Origin: Anderseniella sp.
Lineage (GTDB): Bacteria > Pseudomonadota > Alphaproteobacteria > Rhizobiales > Aestuariivirgaceae
Length of the DNA stretch: 64,000 nucleotides
Direction: 5' to 3'
Assembly (NCBI GenBank): GCA_028289645.1
Contig: JANQOK010000008.1
Location: 1 to 64,000, forward strand
Below, piece by piece: positions 1 to 8,869 of the stretch. Numbering within the stretch: position 1 is the first letter of the stretch; every line of letters starts with the position of its first letter. Both the position numbers and the translations under genes were made by a program. Below the pieces are notes generated by a model. The model was not told the origin of the DNA, searched no databases, and saw only the letters and a list, made by a program, of their open reading frames with translations.

Positions 1-1
1 C

Positions 2-394
2 GGTCCGCCCGGAGACACGCTGGTCTATGTCATGACGGCGACCGGCGCATCGCTGCAGTTTGGCATCGGCGCCGTCACCGGCGTGATACTGGGCGCCACG
101 CTCACAACCCTGGTGCAGCGCCACTTTCGCTGGGAGGCGTGCGATGACGCGCGGGAAATGCGCCGCCAGATTCTGGGCGGCGCCCTGATGGGTTTCGGCG
201 GGGTCACCGCCGTGGGCTGCACCGTCGGACAGGGCCTGTCGGCTGCCTCACTGCTGGCCTTCACCGCGCCTGTCGCGCTCGCCGCCATGTTCTGCGGTGC
301 CTGGCTCGGCCTGCAGATCCTGGTTTACGGGTCAGTTAGGGAAGTATTCCAGGATGCCGTAAACTGGCTGATGCGACGCCAGCCTGATGTTTGA
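2..394 (+). CDS. YeeE/YedE family membrane protein, C-terminal part (5' truncated by window edge)
   Basis: The reading frame is open from base 2 and ends at 394, so only the last ~130 residues are present. They hold hydrophobic segments and the family signature MGFGGVTAVGCTVGQGLS around the conserved Cys of the YeeE/YedE (DUF395) sulfur-compound transporters. The complete YeeE/YedE protein at 1472-2590 has nearly the same signature (MGFGGVTALGCSVGQGLSG), so the two are paralogues. An internal ATG at 32 exists but lies inside the conserved part, so the true start is probably upstream of the window. YeeE/YedE proteins are thought to move thiosulfate or other reduced sulfur across the inner membrane; the substrate here is not known. 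It converges on the small NTF2-like gene with a 28-bp gap. Confidence 0.85.
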   Translation, partial: GPPGDTLVYVMTATGASLQFGIGAVTGVILGATLTTLVQRHFRWEACDDAREMRRQILGGALMGFGGVTAVGCTVGQGLSAASLLAFTAPVALAAMFCGAWLGLQILVYGSVREVFQDAVNWLMRRQPDV

Positions 395-422
395 TGACGA
401 CACCATTTGAAAACCGCAATGC

Positions 423-782
423 TTACAGAACCGAAAACCTATCAATGACCCAGAGCCAGGTTCCGTCGGCCTGACGCCGCGCCACTTCGGCAGTAACACT
501 GCCATCTGGCAGACGAGTTGAGGTCAAAGCCAGATCACCACTTACGACTGCGTTGCTCTGCTTGCCGCGACAGAATCTCTTGCCCTTTGAAACACACTCG
601 GCAAAGACTATTCGGATTTCGTCTTCGCCAACTGCCAACCGTCCCTGCCCGTTGTCCAGAACAGCATTTTTCTCATACAACGCCACCATTCCCTCGACGT
701 CTCCCTGCCACTGGCGCTCTATGAGCAGGCGCTCCAGGTCCTGCGGATCGGACGCCGCTTTCCTGCGGTCTTTGTCGTTCAT
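423..782 (-). CDS. SnoaL/NTF2-like (DUF4440-type) small protein
   Basis: This is a protein of about 119 residues with the pattern of the NTF2/SnoaL fold: an N-terminal helix (LERLLIERQWQGDVEGMVALYEKNAVL), then beta strands ending in ADGTWLWVIDRFSVL. The ending resembles the G-x-W-x-x-x-x-D segment common in ketosteroid-isomerase-like proteins. The ATG at 782 is preferred; a TTG at 788 would add two residues. Members can be enzymes, binding modules or of unknown role, and nothing here reveals a substrate. It stands alone between a YeeE remnant and an SRPBCC protein that reads away from it. The family call is moderate and the function unknown. Confidence 0.65.
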   Translation of the reverse strand: MNDKDRRKAASDPQDLERLLIERQWQGDVEGMVALYEKNAVLDNGQGRLAVGEDEIRIVFAECVSKGKRFCRGKQSNAVVSGDLALTSTRLPDGSVTAEVARRQADGTWLWVIDRFSVL

Positions 783-948
783 GACCAATATTCAGTAACG
801 ATATTCGTTCTCAATTTCCATCCGCCAGGCGGGTCTTTGAATGGCTGGTTCAGACTCGCGGCATCGATGCAACCGTCAGTTCAGTGCACCGCTATGCAAT
901 TCGACCAAGCAGTTGTAGAGTGAACAATGGCAATAAAGGAGTTGCGTC

Positions 949-1407
949 TTGACCGGCACAGACGAGGACAAGATCGTTAAAGTTGTCGAGCTGAATGCAC
1001 CTGTCTCATCGGTTTGGAAAGCTATCTCGGATCACGAAGAGTTCGGGCGATGGTTTCGTGTCAACCTTGATCAGCCGTTCGAAGTTGGCACCAGATCCAC
1101 CGGTCAGATGACCTTGTCCGGTCACGAGCATGTGCCGTGGATCGCACATGTTGAACGTATGGAGCCGGAGCGCCTGTTCTCCATTCGATGGTTCGATTCT
1201 GACGAAGGCTCGACAGAGCAGTCGCAGGATCAACCCGGCCTTGTTGTCGAGTTCCGCCTGGCAGAGGTTTCGGACGGAACTCGCCTGACGATAACCGAAT
1301 CCGGGTTTTCCACACTACCCGACCCCCGAAGGATCGAGGTGATGCGCGGCAACGAAGAAGGCTGGAACATACAAGCGGACAACCTGTCAAAGCATCTCTC
1401 AGCGTAA
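949..1407 (+). CDS. SRPBCC / AHSA1-family protein
   Basis: This 152-residue protein has the START-like SRPBCC layout. It opens with a strand (IVKVVELNAPVSSVWKAISDHEEFGRWF) typical of AHSA1/polyketide-cyclase proteins, has central strands with the HVERMEPERLFSIRWF pattern, and a C-terminal helix (RIEVMRGNEEGWNIQADNLSKHL). Such proteins bind hydrophobic ligands or modulate chaperones, and many are in toxin or stress loci; no specific ligand can be named. The start is a TTG at 949, supported by AAAGGAG about 8 bases upstream. It is a monocistronic plus-strand gene converging on the YeeE gene at 1472. Confidence 0.75.
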   Translation: MTGTDEDKIVKVVELNAPVSSVWKAISDHEEFGRWFRVNLDQPFEVGTRSTGQMTLSGHEHVPWIAHVERMEPERLFSIRWFDSDEGSTEQSQDQPGLVVEFRLAEVSDGTRLTITESGFSTLPDPRRIEVMRGNEEGWNIQADNLSKHLSA

Positions 1408-1471
1408 GGTGCCGTAGGCTGCTCCGGGATGCTTTGCTGCCCGATCCGGGAACGACTTTTGAGTGTACCTG

Positions 1472-2590
1472 TTACGAGTTCATCTGAGCCAATGATGCCT
1501 CAGATTGCGCGGCTGTTTCATTGTGCGCAGCCCGTATCCACATCATGGCGTAGCCACCCGCGGCAATGGCAAGCACGGCGACAGTGGATGACACAGATGC
1601 TGTGCTGAGGCCCGACAAGCCCTGCCCCACGGAACAGCCAAGTGCCGTCACGCCGCCAAATCCCATCAGCAATCCGCCCGCCAGATACCGGGCCAGCGGG
1701 TTGTCCGGGGTGAAGCCTGTCAGGCGGATACGGCGGCCGACCAGTGCGCCTGCAAATGCGCCAAGCAGCACGCCTCCCAGCACGGCCACGGAGAAGCGAA
1801 TGGTGTCGCCTGTGAAGATCATCAGGTACTGGATGGTTTCGCCCGCCGGCGCCACGAAACTGAGGGACGCAAGCTGGGTCGGTTCAAAATCATCAGCGCC
1901 AACGATTCCGGTGACGGCCCAGCCAGCCACAACAACCAGGCCGACAGCCACGCCGCTCAGCAGACCTTTCAGACCTGATTTGCGAACCAGCAGCCCCAGC
2001 AGGACAACCAGGATGACAGCTATGCCTGCAGCGATTGCATATGACGACACTGTCCCTGCCTCATACACCTGCGCCGGTGACGTCTGCAGCGACCAGGCGT
2101 TCTCCAGCCAGATGCGCGGATATGACAAGATGCCCCGCAGGGTTGCATATCCGGCGATACCGGTGACCAGCAGGGTGACGATGGAACGGCCATTGCCCGA
2201 TGCTGCCAGCACCAAGAGCCTCGACACACACCCGCCGGCCAGCACCATGCCGGCACCAAACAGCAGCCCTCCGGCGATCAGCGCCAGGGGACGGATCGGC
2301 ACTGACCAGTAGATGGACTGCGTGAGGTCAATGTTCTGTGAAACGAACAATACCTGGGTTCCGACGAGTGCCACAAGCACCGCAGCCAGATATTGCTTGG
2401 AGCGCGGACGACCGTCCGTGGCGGTTGAAGACCGCTCACTGCCTGGCGCCCACTCCGCAAGGGCGGACCGTGCGCAGTAACGGCTGTATTCAGCGATTAA
2501 TCCAAACAAAATACCAATGAGAAAACCGCCCCACACAACCAGTGTGGCTGTGCCATAGTCTTCACGTAACAGATCAAGCTGCTCAATCAT
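1472..2590 (-). CDS. YeeE/YedE family sulfur-transport membrane protein
   Basis: A full-length DUF395 protein of about 372 residues with roughly nine to ten hydrophobic segments and two family repeats. The first contains FGAGMVLAGGCVSR, the second MGFGGVTALGCSVGQGLSG; the Cys in each repeat is the conserved one proposed to relay thiosulfate in YeeE. The ATG at 2590 is chosen because AGGAG lies about 8 bases before it; the longer frame to 2632 adds an unlikely Cys/Arg-rich leader. A flavodoxin and two metallo-beta-lactamase-fold proteins follow on the same strand, an association often seen near sulfur-oxidation genes, but no sox genes are visible here. The family is firm and the substrate is inferred. 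Confidence 0.85.
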   Translation of the reverse strand: MIEQLDLLREDYGTATLVVWGGFLIGILFGLIAEYSRYCARSALAEWAPGSERSSTATDGRPRSKQYLAAVLVALVGTQVLFVSQNIDLTQSIYWSVPIRPLALIAGGLLFGAGMVLAGGCVSRLLVLAASGNGRSIVTLLVTGIAGYATLRGILSYPRIWLENAWSLQTSPAQVYEAGTVSSYAIAAGIAVILVVLLGLLVRKSGLKGLLSGVAVGLVVVAGWAVTGIVGADDFEPTQLASLSFVAPAGETIQYLMIFTGDTIRFSVAVLGGVLLGAFAGALVGRRIRLTGFTPDNPLARYLAGGLLMGFGGVTALGCSVGQGLSGLSTASVSSTVAVLAIAAGGYAMMWIRAAHNETAAQSEASLAQMNS

Positions 2591-2693
2591 CTGACCACTC
2601 CTGAAGCTGGCGCCGCGACAACGCATGCACATATTCAGAAGTGTTCTTTATATCAAACGATACGTTCGTTCAAGCCCCCGACGAGTAACGGTG

Positions 2694-3653
2694 CTACTCA
2701 AACTCCATCTGCTGAAACACCCGGCCGGCATTGCGGGTGGCAAGTTCGTCGAACGTGTGCAGGTGCTTGTATGGTGACTGATCCACATAGAACGCCTTGT
2801 CCAGTCCGCCGCCTGCATCAAGGTGCTCCTTTATCTTGCCGCGCAGATAGACCAGATAGTCCCGGGTGTAGCGACGCACCTGTGCCATGTTGGTCGGGTG
2901 GCCATGGCCGGGGATCACATAGACGGCACCGAGTTTTTCAAACTCATTTTCCCAGGTTTCCAGCCAGGCCGCCGTGTCGGTTTCGTCGAAGATCGGCAGC
3001 AACCTCTCGTGAAACGCCATGTCGCCGGCAATCACCAGCTTCTCCTCCGGCAACCAGACCTGCGTATCGCCGGCACTGTGCGCCGGCCCCAGATACAGAA
3101 CCTCGATCTTCATCGATCCCAGCGACACATCCTTCCTGTCGGAGAAGGTTTCGTCCGGCTCCTTCACACAGGTCTTGTCCGCCCTATCCTTCAACCGGCG
3201 TTGAGCCGCTTCAAGGATCTGGTGGCCGCTTGCAGTGAACTCTTCAGCCGCGTCTTCGTGGGCCAGTATCTTCACCCCCTGCTCTGCCCAGTAGCAGTTG
3301 CCAAGCGCGGCATGCCCCTGGCCATTTTCATTGACAACCAGCTTGACTGGCTGGTCGGTCACCATCTTGATCTCTGCGTGCAGCGCCTTGGCCAGCCCGT
3401 AACTGCCACCACCATTGATGACGATCACGCCATCGCCGGTCACCAGAAAACTGAGGTTGTTGTTGTGGCCGGCATTGTCGTAGGTCGGCGGTGCTGTTGC
3501 GCCTATCGAGGTCCACACATTGGGGATCACCTCGACCGGCTTCTTGTACAACAGGGATGCCGGGTATTGATCCGGAATGTTCTGATCGGCCTGCGCCGCC
3601 AATGGCAGCAGGCAAATGGCTAGTGCAGCGAGAGCTATGCGGACGATGGTCAT
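2694..3653 (-). CDS. Secreted metallo-beta-lactamase-fold protein with degenerate metal site (SoxH-like)
   Basis: About 319 residues beginning with a clear Sec signal peptide (IVRIALAALAICLLPLAAQADQ). The fold is that of SoxH/quinoprotein-relay zinc hydrolases: a VWTSIGAT segment, VIVINGGGSYGLAKALHAEI, a GPAHSAGDTQVWLP strand, GDMAFHERLLPIF and PGHGHPT near the end. The position that normally reads N-T-H-x-H-x-D-H is VNENGQGHAALGN, so all four N-terminal metal ligands are replaced while the later His and Asp are kept. The start at 3653 has AAGGGAGAA upstream and falls 22 bases after the preceding gene's stop, giving a two-gene unit with it. It may be a non-hydrolytic binding protein or use another metal arrangement. 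Confidence 0.8.
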   Translation of the reverse strand: MTIVRIALAALAICLLPLAAQADQNIPDQYPASLLYKKPVEVIPNVWTSIGATAPPTYDNAGHNNNLSFLVTGDGVIVINGGGSYGLAKALHAEIKMVTDQPVKLVVNENGQGHAALGNCYWAEQGVKILAHEDAAEEFTASGHQILEAAQRRLKDRADKTCVKEPDETFSDRKDVSLGSMKIEVLYLGPAHSAGDTQVWLPEEKLVIAGDMAFHERLLPIFDETDTAAWLETWENEFEKLGAVYVIPGHGHPTNMAQVRRYTRDYLVYLRGKIKEHLDAGGGLDKAFYVDQSPYKHLHTFDELATRNAGRVFQQMEFE

Positions 3654-3675
3654 GGTCAATGGTTCTCCCTTGGGG

Positions 3676-4590
3676 TCAGGACGCGACATAGGTGTATGCG
3701 GCATCTTTGCGTTCGACATAGCCAGTGCCGGGATGGGGCAAGTGGTAGCCGATGATCTGCATTTTCTCTGACGCCATCCGGTCCAGCAGCATCTTGCGGG
3801 CCTTTACACCCTGCTCCGCGTCGCTGTCGGTGCCCATCTGCCAGTCCGGGTTTGAGAACGAGTACAGCGGATTGGTGATGACATCTCCGATGACCATGAC
3901 GCTGTCGCTGCCCTGCTGGATATGAAATGAGGTGTGTCCCGGCGTATGGCCTGCCGTATCGACAGCCGCGATGCCCGGCAGGACTTCCTCGCCGGCCTTG
4001 AACTTGGAGCACTTGTCTTCAATGGCCATCATGTTGCGCCGCGCGCCGACGGCAAATGACTGGCGGTTTTCAGGCACCTTGTTGACGGTTTCAGGATCGA
4101 ACCAGTAGTCCCACTCCGGTGCCGACATCAGGTATTCGGCATTGCCGAACGACAGATCGTCAAAATCATCCAGCACGCCCCATATGTGATCGGGATGGGC
4201 GTGGGTGAACACAACATGAGTGACGTCGTCAGCAGCAATTCCAGCGGTTTCCAGCGCCTCGCCGAGCTTGCCTGCCGAGGGCATGAAGTTGGGGCCTGAA
4301 CCAACGTCGAACAAGACGGTCCTCTCGCCGTCGCGATAAAGCGTCAGATTGAGCGAGGAGCGAACCCTGTCATCAGGCAGTTTGTTTGCAGCCAGGAAAG
4401 CCGAACGCTCGGCCTCCGGCACACGACCCAGGATCATGCTCACCGGCAGTTCGAGGTGGCCATCACTGACAACATCGACACTACCATTTCCGATCGGGAA
4501 GGATGATTTGGAAAATGCCGTTGAACCCAATACCGGCAACGCCAGACCGGCGGCAAGTGTTGCAGTGACGAACTCTCGACGATCAAGCAT
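3676..4590 (-). CDS. Periplasmic MBL-fold metallo-hydrolase (Tat-type leader)
   Basis: A protein of about 304 residues with a twin-arginine-like leader (DRREFVTATLAAGLALPVLG). Its metallo-beta-lactamase motifs are intact: FTHAHPDH (the HxHxDH dinuclear site), DTAGHTPGHTSFH, VIGDVITN and the final IGYHLPHPG. It should therefore be an active zinc or iron hydrolase exported folded to the periplasm; the substrate is unknown. The ATG at 4590 is preferred because GGAG lies 8 bases upstream, against a frame-extending ATG at 4608. It is the first gene of a pair with the degenerate MBL protein just downstream. An intact and a dead copy side by side suggest a heteromer or a division of labour. Confidence 0.85.
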   Translation of the reverse strand: MLDRREFVTATLAAGLALPVLGSTAFSKSSFPIGNGSVDVVSDGHLELPVSMILGRVPEAERSAFLAANKLPDDRVRSSLNLTLYRDGERTVLFDVGSGPNFMPSAGKLGEALETAGIAADDVTHVVFTHAHPDHIWGVLDDFDDLSFGNAEYLMSAPEWDYWFDPETVNKVPENRQSFAVGARRNMMAIEDKCSKFKAGEEVLPGIAAVDTAGHTPGHTSFHIQQGSDSVMVIGDVITNPLYSFSNPDWQMGTDSDAEQGVKARKMLLDRMASEKMQIIGYHLPHPGTGYVERKDAAYTYVAS

Positions 4591-4692
4591 GACAGGAACT
4601 CCAAACATATAAATTTGTGAATATGTTATCCGCCCTCGCCAGCAATTGCTAGGGCATCTGGAGAATTTGTCAGATAGCGGGGCGTCTTCCGC

Positions 4693-5178
4693 TCACTTGG
4701 CTGAGCGCTTTTCAAGCTCTGCGGCGAAATCCCCGACATCATCGGAAAACTTGCCTGCCGCAACCTGCGCACTGTTGAACGTCAGTTTTGCCTCGACCGG
4801 CACGGGCAGCAGTTCAGCAAGTTCATCGATGCAGGTCTGCGGCGGCGAGTGACCGCCATGTGTCAGGAAGACGGCGACCCGCACCGGAAGATCAGGTTTC
4901 CGGTGGAGGAAACTGCGCACCGGCAGCGCCGGATGGCTTGTCCAAATGGGCGTCCCTACCAGCACAATATCGTACTGTTCAGCTGCAAACTGTGCCATCT
5001 CGATCTCCGGCAGGTTGCCGCGGACACTGTCATAGCCCGCCAGCAGGTATCTGAAAATTCCACCGGCATAGCGATCACAGCTGATCTCGCGGATGTCTGC
5101 GTCGAGCCGGTTGGCCAGTGCCCTGGCAACCGTGGCTGTAGTCCCGGTGCGTGAGTAATAGACAATCAATGTACGCAA
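4693..5178 (-). CDS. Flavodoxin-family protein
   Basis: 161 residues with the flavodoxin fold. The N-terminal strand runs straight into an FMN-phosphate loop, VYYSRTGTTATVARAL, followed by an Asp/Arg helix, a central strand DIVLVGTPIWTSHPALPVRSFL (the FMN-ring loop) and VAVFLTHGG. This is the short HemG/flavodoxin-like class used as an electron carrier or small quinone reductase. The start is TTG at 5178, supported by AAGGGAG 8 bases upstream. It follows the nitroreductase gene on the same strand after 47 bases, so the two flavoproteins may be co-transcribed. The redox partner is unknown. Confidence 0.8.
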   Translation of the reverse strand: MRTLIVYYSRTGTTATVARALANRLDADIREISCDRYAGGIFRYLLAGYDSVRGNLPEIEMAQFAAEQYDIVLVGTPIWTSHPALPVRSFLHRKPDLPVRVAVFLTHGGHSPPQTCIDELAELLPVPVEAKLTFNSAQVAAGKFSDDVGDFAAELEKRSAK

Positions 5179-5225
5179 CTTGGCGCTCCCTTCATCAGAA
5201 AAACGGAAACCGAAACAGCTTGCGG

Positions 5226-6320
5226 TCAGGCAATGACCTCGCTAATGGGCCGCCGAAGAGATCTGGGCATTGCCGGCGCATAGCCGTAACGAACCGCCAG
5301 ATCCACGCGTCCATCCGCGATGCCGAGCAACTGCGAAAACGCCGCCCGGACCGCCGGCACATCGACAAGCTGATTGACAAAGGCGTGCCTGATGCCGAGC
5401 GTCGTTGCCCTGAGCGCGAAGCGCTGGTAGCTGCGTCCGGACTGCACCCAGTGAGCCTTGTCGTCCCTGTCGGTGACAAAGACAGCCAGGCCCGAAGACG
5501 ACCTGATCTGCCTGGCCAGCTTGTCGTTTTCGGACCCGGCTGTGAAAAACAGGTCAAGCATGATGCGCCCCAGAAACGGCGGCAATGACGGATTGCCGGT
5601 GCAGGCCGTGTACAATCCGTCCCGAGTGGACGCAGCCTGTCCGCCATTGAAACGAATCCACCGCTTCAGTTCTTCTGTGAACTTCGCATCTTCGATCTGT
5701 GTCGTGTTGGCGGTGATGGCCAGCTCCAGCATCTGCTCGATCTGACCCCGGTCAGGAATGACGATGAGCCTGCATCCGTCCACCCTGGCCGCGGTTTCCA
5801 GTTGTTCGATATGCTCCGCGCTTACCGCACGGCCGTCATATTCCGAACGCGTGCACTGCCGGTCCAGGATCGCGTCAAACAATCCTTCGCTGTGCATGCC
5901 TGCCGGCCCTGGCCGAATCTCCACAGCCCCATCGCCCGCAGGGTTGAAGGTGGCCGACACACCGCTGCCGGCAGCCATGGCGGCAAGCGACAGGTTCTCG
6001 GCCGCGCAGCCAAGACTGGCATACAGATGATGATGGTCTGGGTCAGCCGCGGGTGTTGCGCGCGCCATGTCCGGCCGAATGACGACAGTGTCAGCCGTTA
6101 TTGAAAACAGCCAGGGCTGGGTGTTATGGCTGTTGGCTGCCAGGGTCGCGTAGTGAACCAGGTAGTTGAATTCGCCTGCCTGGGACGGAGACATTGCCGA
6201 CCATGTTTCAAGCACCGCATCCCGGTAAGCTGGCCCCGCCCGGCTCAGCATGTGGTAACCGGCCCCGGCGGCGACCGCCGCGACACCGGTACCAAGGACA
6301 AGATTTCTGCGTGTGACCAC
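5226..6320 (-). CDS. Acg/nitroreductase-like flavoprotein with N-terminal Tat-like segment
   Basis: 364 residues. The start (VTRRNLVLGTGVAAVAAGAGYHML) looks like a twin-arginine leader or membrane anchor. The body matches the Acg-type nitroreductase family: FNYLVHYATLAANSHNTQPWLF carries the SxHNTQPW element that binds FMN in this family, and the C-terminal half has GLAVFVTDRDDKAHWVQSGRSYQRFALRATTLGIRHAFVNQ. Acg proteins have an internally duplicated nitroreductase fold; their substrates are poorly known. The start codon is GTG at 6320 with AGAGGTGG just upstream. The neighbouring flavodoxin is a plausible redox partner. Confidence 0.8.
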   Translation of the reverse strand: MVTRRNLVLGTGVAAVAAGAGYHMLSRAGPAYRDAVLETWSAMSPSQAGEFNYLVHYATLAANSHNTQPWLFSITADTVVIRPDMARATPAADPDHHHLYASLGCAAENLSLAAMAAGSGVSATFNPAGDGAVEIRPGPAGMHSEGLFDAILDRQCTRSEYDGRAVSAEHIEQLETAARVDGCRLIVIPDRGQIEQMLELAITANTTQIEDAKFTEELKRWIRFNGGQAASTRDGLYTACTGNPSLPPFLGRIMLDLFFTAGSENDKLARQIRSSSGLAVFVTDRDDKAHWVQSGRSYQRFALRATTLGIRHAFVNQLVDVPAVRAAFSQLLGIADGRVDLAVRYGYAPAMPRSLRRPISEVIA

Positions 6321-6421
6321 CAGATGCCACCTCTTTCTGGTTCTGATGAGGTATTTTTATCGCCGGCAAGCAGACTTCGCCTTGCGCAAAGTCAAATCAC
6401 CGCAAACGCCGGCAACAGATG

Positions 6422-8863
6422 TCAGGATTTCACGCGTGCAGCAGCTGGATCATAGAGCGGATCGAGGTGAAGCTGCGCCGGCACACGTTCGGTCGCCACC
6501 ACAAGTTCGTAGCTGCCGCTTTTCAGCCAGTCATCGTCGACCCCGTCCTGGTTGCGCACGTAGCCGAGGCCGACCGGTTTGCCCACAGTATGGCCAAAAC
6601 CGCCGCTGCTGAGATACCCAGCAAACTCTCCGTCGCGCAGGATGGTTTCGCGTCCCAGCAGGACCACGCCCGCATCATCGACGGTGAAACAGGCCAGTTT
6701 CTTGACCAGGCGCTGATTGGCCACCCGTTCACAGGCGGCCCGGCCCATGAAATCCCGGTCCGACTTCAGCTTTACAGCCCAGCCGAGACCAGCTTCGAAC
6801 GGTGTGTCATTGGGGGTGATATCGGAACTCCAGGCACGATATCCCTTTTCCAGCCGCAACGATTCAATAGCGCGATAGCCGACAGGACGCACGCCATGGT
6901 CGGCACCTGCCGCCATCAGCGCATCGAACACCTCGCCGGTCGCAGCAATCGGCACATGCAGTTCCCAGCCCAGTTCACCTACATAGGTGACGCGCAAGGC
7001 GCGCACGCCATGCCCGGCAACCTCAATCTCCCGGACATGGCCGAACGGGAATGTGGCGTTGGACACATCTTCATCGGTAACGGTTTCCAGCACGTTGCGC
7101 GCACGCGGCCCCATGAGCGACAGCGTGCCCCACGCCTCGGTGACGTCACTGAGTGCGGCTTCGCTGTTGCCTGGCATGTGGTCCCTGATCCAGGATGCAT
7201 CATGGGTGCGGAAACCGGTGCCGGTGACAATATAAAAATGATCTTCTGCCAGTTGCGCAACGGTCAGATCACACTCGATACCGCCACGCGAGTTCAACAT
7301 CTGCGTGTAGGTGAGCCGGCCCGGCCCTCTGGTGACGTTGTTGGCGCAGATCCAGTCAAGGGCCGCAGCCGCGCCAGGGCCTGACAGTTCATATTTGGCG
7401 AATGAGGACTGGTCGAAAATTCCGGCACTTTCACGCACCAGCCGGTGCTCCTCGGCCACCGGTTGAAACCAATTCTGATGTCCCATGGAGTAGATGTCGT
7501 GCTGCTCCATGCCGTCTGGCGCGAACCAGTTGGGACGCTCCCACCCAAGCTTGGATCCGAATACGGCCCGATGCTTTTTAAGGCGCTCATACAGCGGTGA
7601 AATGATGCGCGGGCGCCCGGATACATACTCCTCGTGCGGGAAACCGACGGTGTAATGCTTGCCGTAGGCCTCCAGGGTGCGCTCACACACCCAGTCGCGA
7701 TCCTCATGCAGGCCTGAGAAGCGGCGGATATCCACAACCCACAGGTCCATCGGCGCTTCACCGGACACCACCCATTGCGCCAACACCCAGCCCGCCCCGC
7801 CGCCCGATGCGATGCCGAAAGCGTTAAAACCGGCACCGACAAACATGTTGGCGCACTCAGGCGCAGATCCGAGGATGAAATTGCCGTCCGGCGTGAAGCT
7901 CTCCGGTCCGTTGATCATCTGCTTGATGCCGGCGGTCTCAAGCGCCGGCATACGTGCCACCGCCTGCTCCAGGTGCTGCTCGAAATGTTCCCAGTCGTCG
8001 TCGAACAGCTGGAACTGGAAATCGTCAGGCACATCGCCGGTGGTCCAGGCAATCGGATTTTGCTCATAGCCGCCCATGACCAGGCCGCCGACTTCCTCCT
8101 TGTAGTAGGTGAAACGATCGGGATCGCGGATGGTGGCGGCATCGCTCGCCAGTCCGTCGATCTTTTCGGTGATGATGTATTGGTGCTTCACCGGCTGCAG
8201 CGGCACATTGATGCCGGCCATGGCGCCGATCTGCCGGGCCCACTGGCCGCCGCAATTGACTACTTTCTCACACTGGATGATGCCGTCGGTTGTTTCCACG
8301 GCCGTTATCCGGTCGCCGTCCATCCGGAACCCGGTGACCCGCACGCCCTCAATCAGGTTTGCCCCGTGCATGCGCGCGCCCTTGGCCAGCGACTGGGTGA
8401 TATCGGACGGGCTGGCCTGGCCGTCGGTCGGCAGCCAACTTGCGCCAACCAGATCATCGACCTGCATCAGGGGCCACATCTTCTTCACCTCCTGCGGCGA
8501 GATCAGATGCATTTCCATGCCGAAGCTGCCGGCGGTGGTCGCCAGGCGCTTGTACTCGATCCAGCGATCTTCATTGCAGGCAAGCCGCAGGCACCCGGTC
8601 ATCTTCCAGCCGGTTTCCAGGCCGGTTTCCTGTTTCAGGGCCTTGTACAGGTCGACCGAGTACTTCAGGACCTGGGTGATCGAGGCCGAAGACCGCAACT
8701 GACCGACCAGGCCGGCTGCATGCCAGGTCGAGCCTGAGGTCAGCTGGCCCTGCTCGAGCAGCACCACATCGGCGTTGTGATCGCGCGCCAGGTGGTAAGC
8801 GGTCGAACAACCGATAATGCCACCGCCAATGACCACAATCTGTGCATGTGTTGGAACCGGCAT
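6422..8863 (-). CDS. FAD-dependent demethylating dehydrogenase with GcvT folate domain (dimethylglycine/sarcosine dehydrogenase family)
   Basis: An 813-residue two-module enzyme. Residues ~8-380 are a DAO-type FAD domain: VVIGGGIIGCSTAYHLA dinucleotide fold, and SGSTWHAAGLVGQ with His48 at the place where dimethylglycine oxidase binds FAD covalently. Residues ~420-800 are a GcvT/aminomethyltransferase domain (FDQSSFAKYELSGPGA, RVTYVGELGWELHVP, AGYLSSGGFGHTVGKPVGLGYV) that binds tetrahydrofolate. The family oxidises an N-methyl group and hands it to folate. Dimethylglycine, sarcosine or a related methylamine is likely; the sequence does not distinguish them. A GGAAAGGT lies inside the end of the preceding phosphotransferase gene, 6 bases away, so it is the last gene of the amine-uptake operon. 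Confidence 0.88.
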   Translation of the reverse strand: MPVPTHAQIVVIGGGIIGCSTAYHLARDHNADVVLLEQGQLTSGSTWHAAGLVGQLRSSASITQVLKYSVDLYKALKQETGLETGWKMTGCLRLACNEDRWIEYKRLATTAGSFGMEMHLISPQEVKKMWPLMQVDDLVGASWLPTDGQASPSDITQSLAKGARMHGANLIEGVRVTGFRMDGDRITAVETTDGIIQCEKVVNCGGQWARQIGAMAGINVPLQPVKHQYIITEKIDGLASDAATIRDPDRFTYYKEEVGGLVMGGYEQNPIAWTTGDVPDDFQFQLFDDDWEHFEQHLEQAVARMPALETAGIKQMINGPESFTPDGNFILGSAPECANMFVGAGFNAFGIASGGGAGWVLAQWVVSGEAPMDLWVVDIRRFSGLHEDRDWVCERTLEAYGKHYTVGFPHEEYVSGRPRIISPLYERLKKHRAVFGSKLGWERPNWFAPDGMEQHDIYSMGHQNWFQPVAEEHRLVRESAGIFDQSSFAKYELSGPGAAAALDWICANNVTRGPGRLTYTQMLNSRGGIECDLTVAQLAEDHFYIVTGTGFRTHDASWIRDHMPGNSEAALSDVTEAWGTLSLMGPRARNVLETVTDEDVSNATFPFGHVREIEVAGHGVRALRVTYVGELGWELHVPIAATGEVFDALMAAGADHGVRPVGYRAIESLRLEKGYRAWSSDITPNDTPFEAGLGWAVKLKSDRDFMGRAACERVANQRLVKKLACFTVDDAGVVLLGRETILRDGEFAGYLSSGGFGHTVGKPVGLGYVRNQDGVDDDWLKSGSYELVVATERVPAQLHLDPLYDPAAARVKS

Positions 8864-8869
8864 CCGCCG

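Noticed and set aside
1566-2312. 248-aa open frame opposite the YeeE gene
   Set aside because: Pro/Thr/Ser/Arg-rich antisense frame with no family features; the minus-strand YeeE gene explains the region.
6422-8863. Possible TMAO demethylase (Tdm), because of the GcvT-type C-terminus and amine context
   Set aside because: The N-terminus is a clear FAD-binding DAO domain with a covalent-FAD His motif, which points to the dimethylglycine/sarcosine dehydrogenase family.
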